Source: Monarcha castaneiventris obscurior
Lineage: Eukaryota; Chordata; Aves; Passeriformes; Monarchidae
Direction: 5' to 3'
Length of the DNA stretch: 64,000 nt
NCBI GenBank assembly: GCA_026261815.1
Contig: JAMPIT010000059.1
Span: forward strand, 17,284,001-17,348,000
Shown: positions 61,728 through 64,000 of the stretch, piece after piece
Layout: each line of letters opens with the position of its first letter
Position numbering within the stretch: the stretch's first letter is position 1
Position numbers and translations under genes: made by a program
The notes under the pieces: model-generated
Database searches by the model: none
Seen by the model: the letters and a program-made list of their open reading frames with translations, nothing else
What the model was told of the DNA's origin: nothing

Positions 61728-64000
61728 ATCTTTCAAAGTCATACACTTGATCATATTCTGTAACAAATGGATCATTTAAAATCTTTCACAGAAGGAGAGA
61801 AGGAAGCTGGGAGAAAAGCTGGAAAAGAAGCTAATTGATTGAGTAAGTGAAAATACAGATGTTTTTAAGACTAGTTTTTCAACTAGTGGTAATTATGTGA
61901 TCCCGTTTCTTTATGTTTCAGAATCTTAAAGCCTCCAGTGAAAATCAGCAGAGCTGAAGTTACAAAATTTTTAGCTTTATTCTTGTGAATCTCTGGAAAC
62001 CTTTGTTTATTTATATGTTTCTTGATTGTTCTATTCTGTTCAGAGCTGTTCTTTTTTGACATCACACAGTCTCTTATTGGAGAAAGATAAAATACACATT
62101 TAAGATTTCTGACAGTGGAAAAATCTCATACTGAAGTGGCATACTTAAGGGAAGTTTTTGCTACCAAACCACAGGCCAAGTTTTCCTTACAGACCCTGGG
62201 ACATTTTCAGGAACACAGATTTGTAAAAATTCAGGTCTGCCTTGGCTTATCGGAAGTATCAGAAGAGATGACATGAGATAACTGTCCCACTGGCAGACCT
62301 AGACATCATATTCTCACTACATATAGATGGAAAAACCTAGGGATAAAAATGGATCACTTTCCCCTTCTGAAGTTTTATTTGCACTTAGTTCTGTTTAAAC
62401 AGGTCAAGTGTAAATATGTCAGGAAAAGGAAAACTGATGGGAAATAGTGATTGAACTCAGAATGATTTAACATGGCAACCAGCCCAACTCTGTGCATTGC
62501 TGAGTGATCTTAGCCTCCGTGAAACAAGGAAATGTTTAGAATTTCAATGAAGATTAGGTATGTAATCACATCTTCCTGCTTCCCATGGATGCTAGCAGAC
62601 AAATCTTTGTGAAGGTAAAGAAAGAAAGATGAACAGGGGTGAAAAGAGAAGAGACCTGGATCCAAGAGACTTCATAAGATATAAAACTGAAGTACAGCCT
62701 GTCTTGCAAAAAAAAAAAACATTCCTGCCTTATACTTTTGGTGCACTTTCTGCTTTTCCATATCTCTTTCACTGCCCACTCTTTTTCAGAAGGAGAATTT
62801 TATATTCCTCCGCTATATGGAGTAGCCTTCTGCGTGTTAGAGCACAGCCTTAGATTTCCACCCATCTCTCCCTATTTGCTGTCACACCTACGCTTTTTTC
62901 TTTTTGGCTTAGTTTTGATGTATATTCCACTTACAGTGTATTGCAAAACTTTTTATCCCCATCATGCAACAAAATTTGCATTAGAAATGCTCCTTTTTTT
63001 TGTAAATGTATAGCACATAATTTCAATATTTCTTCCCTATAGTAGTTACCATGTTGTATTTAAAACACAATGGAAAACAGAGAGAGCAGACCTTATGCTG
63101 TCTAATATAAATAAAATTGTTTTTTTTTACTGCAATCTTGTAGATGGCATCAACAGGAATGGGGCCATTCCCATTTATCTGAGTGTCCAATGACTGGTAT
63201 TGAGTAGATCTATGCCTACCTTTAAGGAGGGGCCAGTTCCCCAGATGGCACTGAAAAAGCTCAAGAAAGTATTGTGCAAAGATACTTTGCTCATCTCTGC
63301 AGTTTCAGGGTTTCCTTTGTACCTGGATAGTCTCCTAATATTGATCAGAGTAGCCACAATGTTCCCGAACAGAAGCCAAAAGAGTGAAAAAAAGCCAGCA
63401 CAATGAAAAAAAAGTAGAGCCATTACTCATGCCTTTTTATCATCCAGACATCTTCCTATTAAGAAAATACCTTTTAGGATCTGCAAGATTTAAATCTGCA
63501 CCAGGAGGTTAGGGCATCAGAGAGATATACTTGTCAGTAGTTTTTCTTTTTGCTCTCCCATGTAATTACTGGGACAAAAATTATGCTAAATATTTTTTCC
63601 TAGTAGTTCTATTGCTAAAATGGACCCACTGTGGAATGAAAATACTAATTAGAACTTTGCTTTAAGTGTTTTACTTGAACTGCATCAATTGATTTTTTTT
63701 CTGGGTCTGGATTTAGCTTTATGATATTCAACATATTACACCCAGTTTTGCACTCTGCAACACATATGTGAATATTGTTTTCATGGATGTGTAGCATTCA
63801 GAGAAGACCTAGTTCACTCAGAGCCCAATTTAACTGCCACTTAATTCAGTGGAAAGGCTCTGACTGGAGTCTGTGAATTGCATCAATCCCCTAATAATTT
63901 CAAATGGGACCTAATGGTGAATTGGTTCTCACTAGGTACACTGAACTGTGAATATGGGTCTGTTGAGCTCATCAATTACAGTACTAAAGCAATTACAAGA
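61728..64000. other. AT-rich unique sequence, no certain gene
   Basis: Short ORFs only. The one worth noting is on the minus strand at 63175-63423 (82 codons), with a hydrophobic start (MALLFFHCAGFFSLFWLLFG) and a good splice-donor-like AAG|GTAGGC near 63221-63229. No family is recognised, and a poly-T or poly-A flank on both sides may equally mean a decayed retrocopy. Otherwise nothing was seen to the end of the window. Confidence 0.4.

Overview
The window is eukaryotic and almost certainly from a songbird. It is an AT-rich stretch with no recognisable host protein-coding exon, strewn with avian-type retrotransposon remains: CR1 LINE fragments (several ending in the ATTCTATG-type 3' signature), several LTRs of endogenous retroviruses, and one tRNA-Ile-derived SINE with a CR1-like tail (the TguSINE1 type known from zebra finch). 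Nothing looks prokaryotic: no operons, ribosome binding sites, CRISPR arrays or long ORFs.

Layout. 0.7-1.8 kb: an ERVL-type LTR (minus strand) beside an old CR1. 5.3-5.8 kb: an unexplained GC-rich block. 10.4-13.2 kb: the largest element, a decayed CR1 on the minus strand holding the end of the ORF1 esterase domain, the endonuclease and both ends of the reverse transcriptase, with the catalytic middle of the RT deleted. 16.3-17.15 kb: a diverged LTR related to the first. 21.5 kb: a (TTTC)n tract. 25.65-26.5 kb: a second CR1 whose endonuclease runs directly into the RT entry region through another internal deletion. 27.4-28.1 and 30.2-30.5 kb: two solo LTRs with exact target-site duplications. 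38.3-38.6 kb: an old CR1 piece. 39.3-39.8 kb: a plus-strand copy of the ERVL-type LTR. 43.9-45.2 kb: a 1.3-kb LTR with a CpG-rich core. 49.6-50.1 kb: a compact solo LTR with TATA box and poly(A) signal. 53.9-54.0 kb: the SINE. 55.95-56.2 kb: a CR1 3' end. 57.2-57.4 kb: a (CTCTT)n tract. 61.3-61.7 kb: a further LTR.

No genes work together here. The window is best read as an intergenic desert or the inside of a very large intron. Its history is repeated LTR insertion, apparently followed by LTR-LTR recombination to solo LTRs, plus 5'-truncated CR1 insertions and microsatellite expansion. Family names rest on remembered consensus patterns and on termini and target duplications read directly; no database search was possible. 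I found no convincing new biological system. The points most worth checking are the CpG-rich solo LTR, the GC-rich block at 5.3 kb and the 177-codon ORF at 34.6 kb.
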